From the NCBI GenBank assembly GCA_958402445.1, contig CATXTO010000047.1, forward strand, positions 1 to 14,448: a stretch of DNA of 14,448 nt, written 5' to 3'. Positions 14,277 to 14,448 of the stretch are shown here, piece after piece. This DNA is from an uncultured Eubacteriales bacterium (GTDB lineage Bacteria; Bacillota; Clostridia; Oscillospirales; Oscillospiraceae). Under the pieces are notes generated by a model, which was given only the letters and a program-made list of their open reading frames with translations, was not told where the DNA came from and ran no database searches. Positions within the stretch are counted from its first letter, which is position 1. Each line of letters begins with the position of its first letter. A program made the translations under genes and the position numbers.

Positions 14277-14286
14277 AATGGTGCCT

Positions 14287-14364
14287 GTAGGGGCGACCTG
14301 TGGTCGCCCGCCGGAGATTTTCCTGTTTCGCTGGGTTTGTCGGGCGAGCGCAGCTCGCCCCTAC
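14287..14364. repeat. Long two-hairpin element (78 bp), second intact copy
   Basis: It has the same length, ends and right hairpin as 14129-14206. The left loop is tgt instead of tgc, and the linker differs at two visible positions. The 14365-14387 spacer then leads to the next, truncated copy, giving the 101-base period. Confidence 0.75.
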
Positions 14365-14448
14365 GGGATATTGATCGATGGCGCGTTGTAGGGGCGACCT
14401 GTGGTCGCCCGCCGGAGATTTTCCTGTTTCGTTGGGTTTGCCGGGCGA

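Larger units (their letters stand above)
13526..14448. repeat. Right-edge array of hairpin repeats, gene-free
   Basis: The last 900 bases hold no credible gene. They consist of GC-rich hairpins with short, mostly 3-base loops, joined by recurring linkers. CCGGAGATTTTCC occurs five times, starting at 13736, 14052, 14153, 14311 and 14412; two of the intervals are exactly 101 bases. The linker between elements repeatedly reads like ATTGATCGATGGCGCG (near 14110, 14369 and, varied, 13643 and 14213). The array runs off the right end of the window. Small open frames on both strands here only translate the repeats. Confidence 0.85.

Noticed and set aside
13526..14448. CRISPR array
   Set aside because: The repeated parts are long, palindromic and imperfect, the spacers are themselves repeated, the period is irregular, and there are no cas genes.

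Overview
The window is GC-rich bacterial DNA in which every supported gene lies on the + strand. Strong AGGAGG-type ribosome binding sites, sigma-A-like promoters, a lipoprotein signal on the sugar-binding protein, a LacI regulator with a near-palindromic cre-like operator, and a binding-protein/MalF/MalG cassette with no ATPase all suggest a high-GC Gram-positive Firmicute, most likely a gut Oscillospirales relative. That placement is inference from style; no marker gene is present.

Layout: (1) 1-205 is an array of short GC-rich hairpin repeats. (2) 356-4503 is a two-gene operon: a MacB/LolD-type ABC ATPase, coupled by a TGATG overlap to a very large FtsX-family permease with about 330 residues of coiled coil in its extracytoplasmic loop. 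A strong intrinsic terminator ends it at 4560-4594. (3) 4680-4746 is a compact control region: a -35/-10 pair, a cre-like site over the -35, and a perfect 16-bp palindrome just after the expected transcription start. (4) 4792-13312 is a six-gene carbohydrate operon: lipoprotein sugar-binding protein, two MalF/MalG-like permeases, a LacI-family regulator, 4-alpha-glucanotransferase (malQ) and glycogen/maltodextrin phosphorylase (glgP). A long hairpin followed by T residues after the binding protein probably acts as a partial terminator, and a structured leader precedes malQ. (5) 13313-14448 has no gene. It holds a terminator-like hairpin and then a dense array of the same kind of hairpin repeats found at the left edge.

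How it works together: the binding protein would capture an oligosaccharide, most likely a maltodextrin given the neighbours, and the two permeases would import it using an MsmX-like ATPase encoded elsewhere. MalQ would rearrange short alpha-1,4-glucans and GlgP would phosphorolyse them to glucose-1-phosphate. The LacI protein, encoded inside the operon, is the likely repressor acting at the 4731-4746 palindrome, giving substrate-induced and autoregulated expression. The upstream ABC/FtsX pair is a separate unit, probably acting at the cell envelope or in export.

The least expected content is (a) the repeat family at both edges, whose hairpin stems vary in a compensatory way and which assembles into two-hairpin elements with inverted GTAGGG/CCCTAC ends, (b) the permease stalk, which looks like an antiparallel coiled-coil hairpin, and (c) the three-hairpin leader before malQ.
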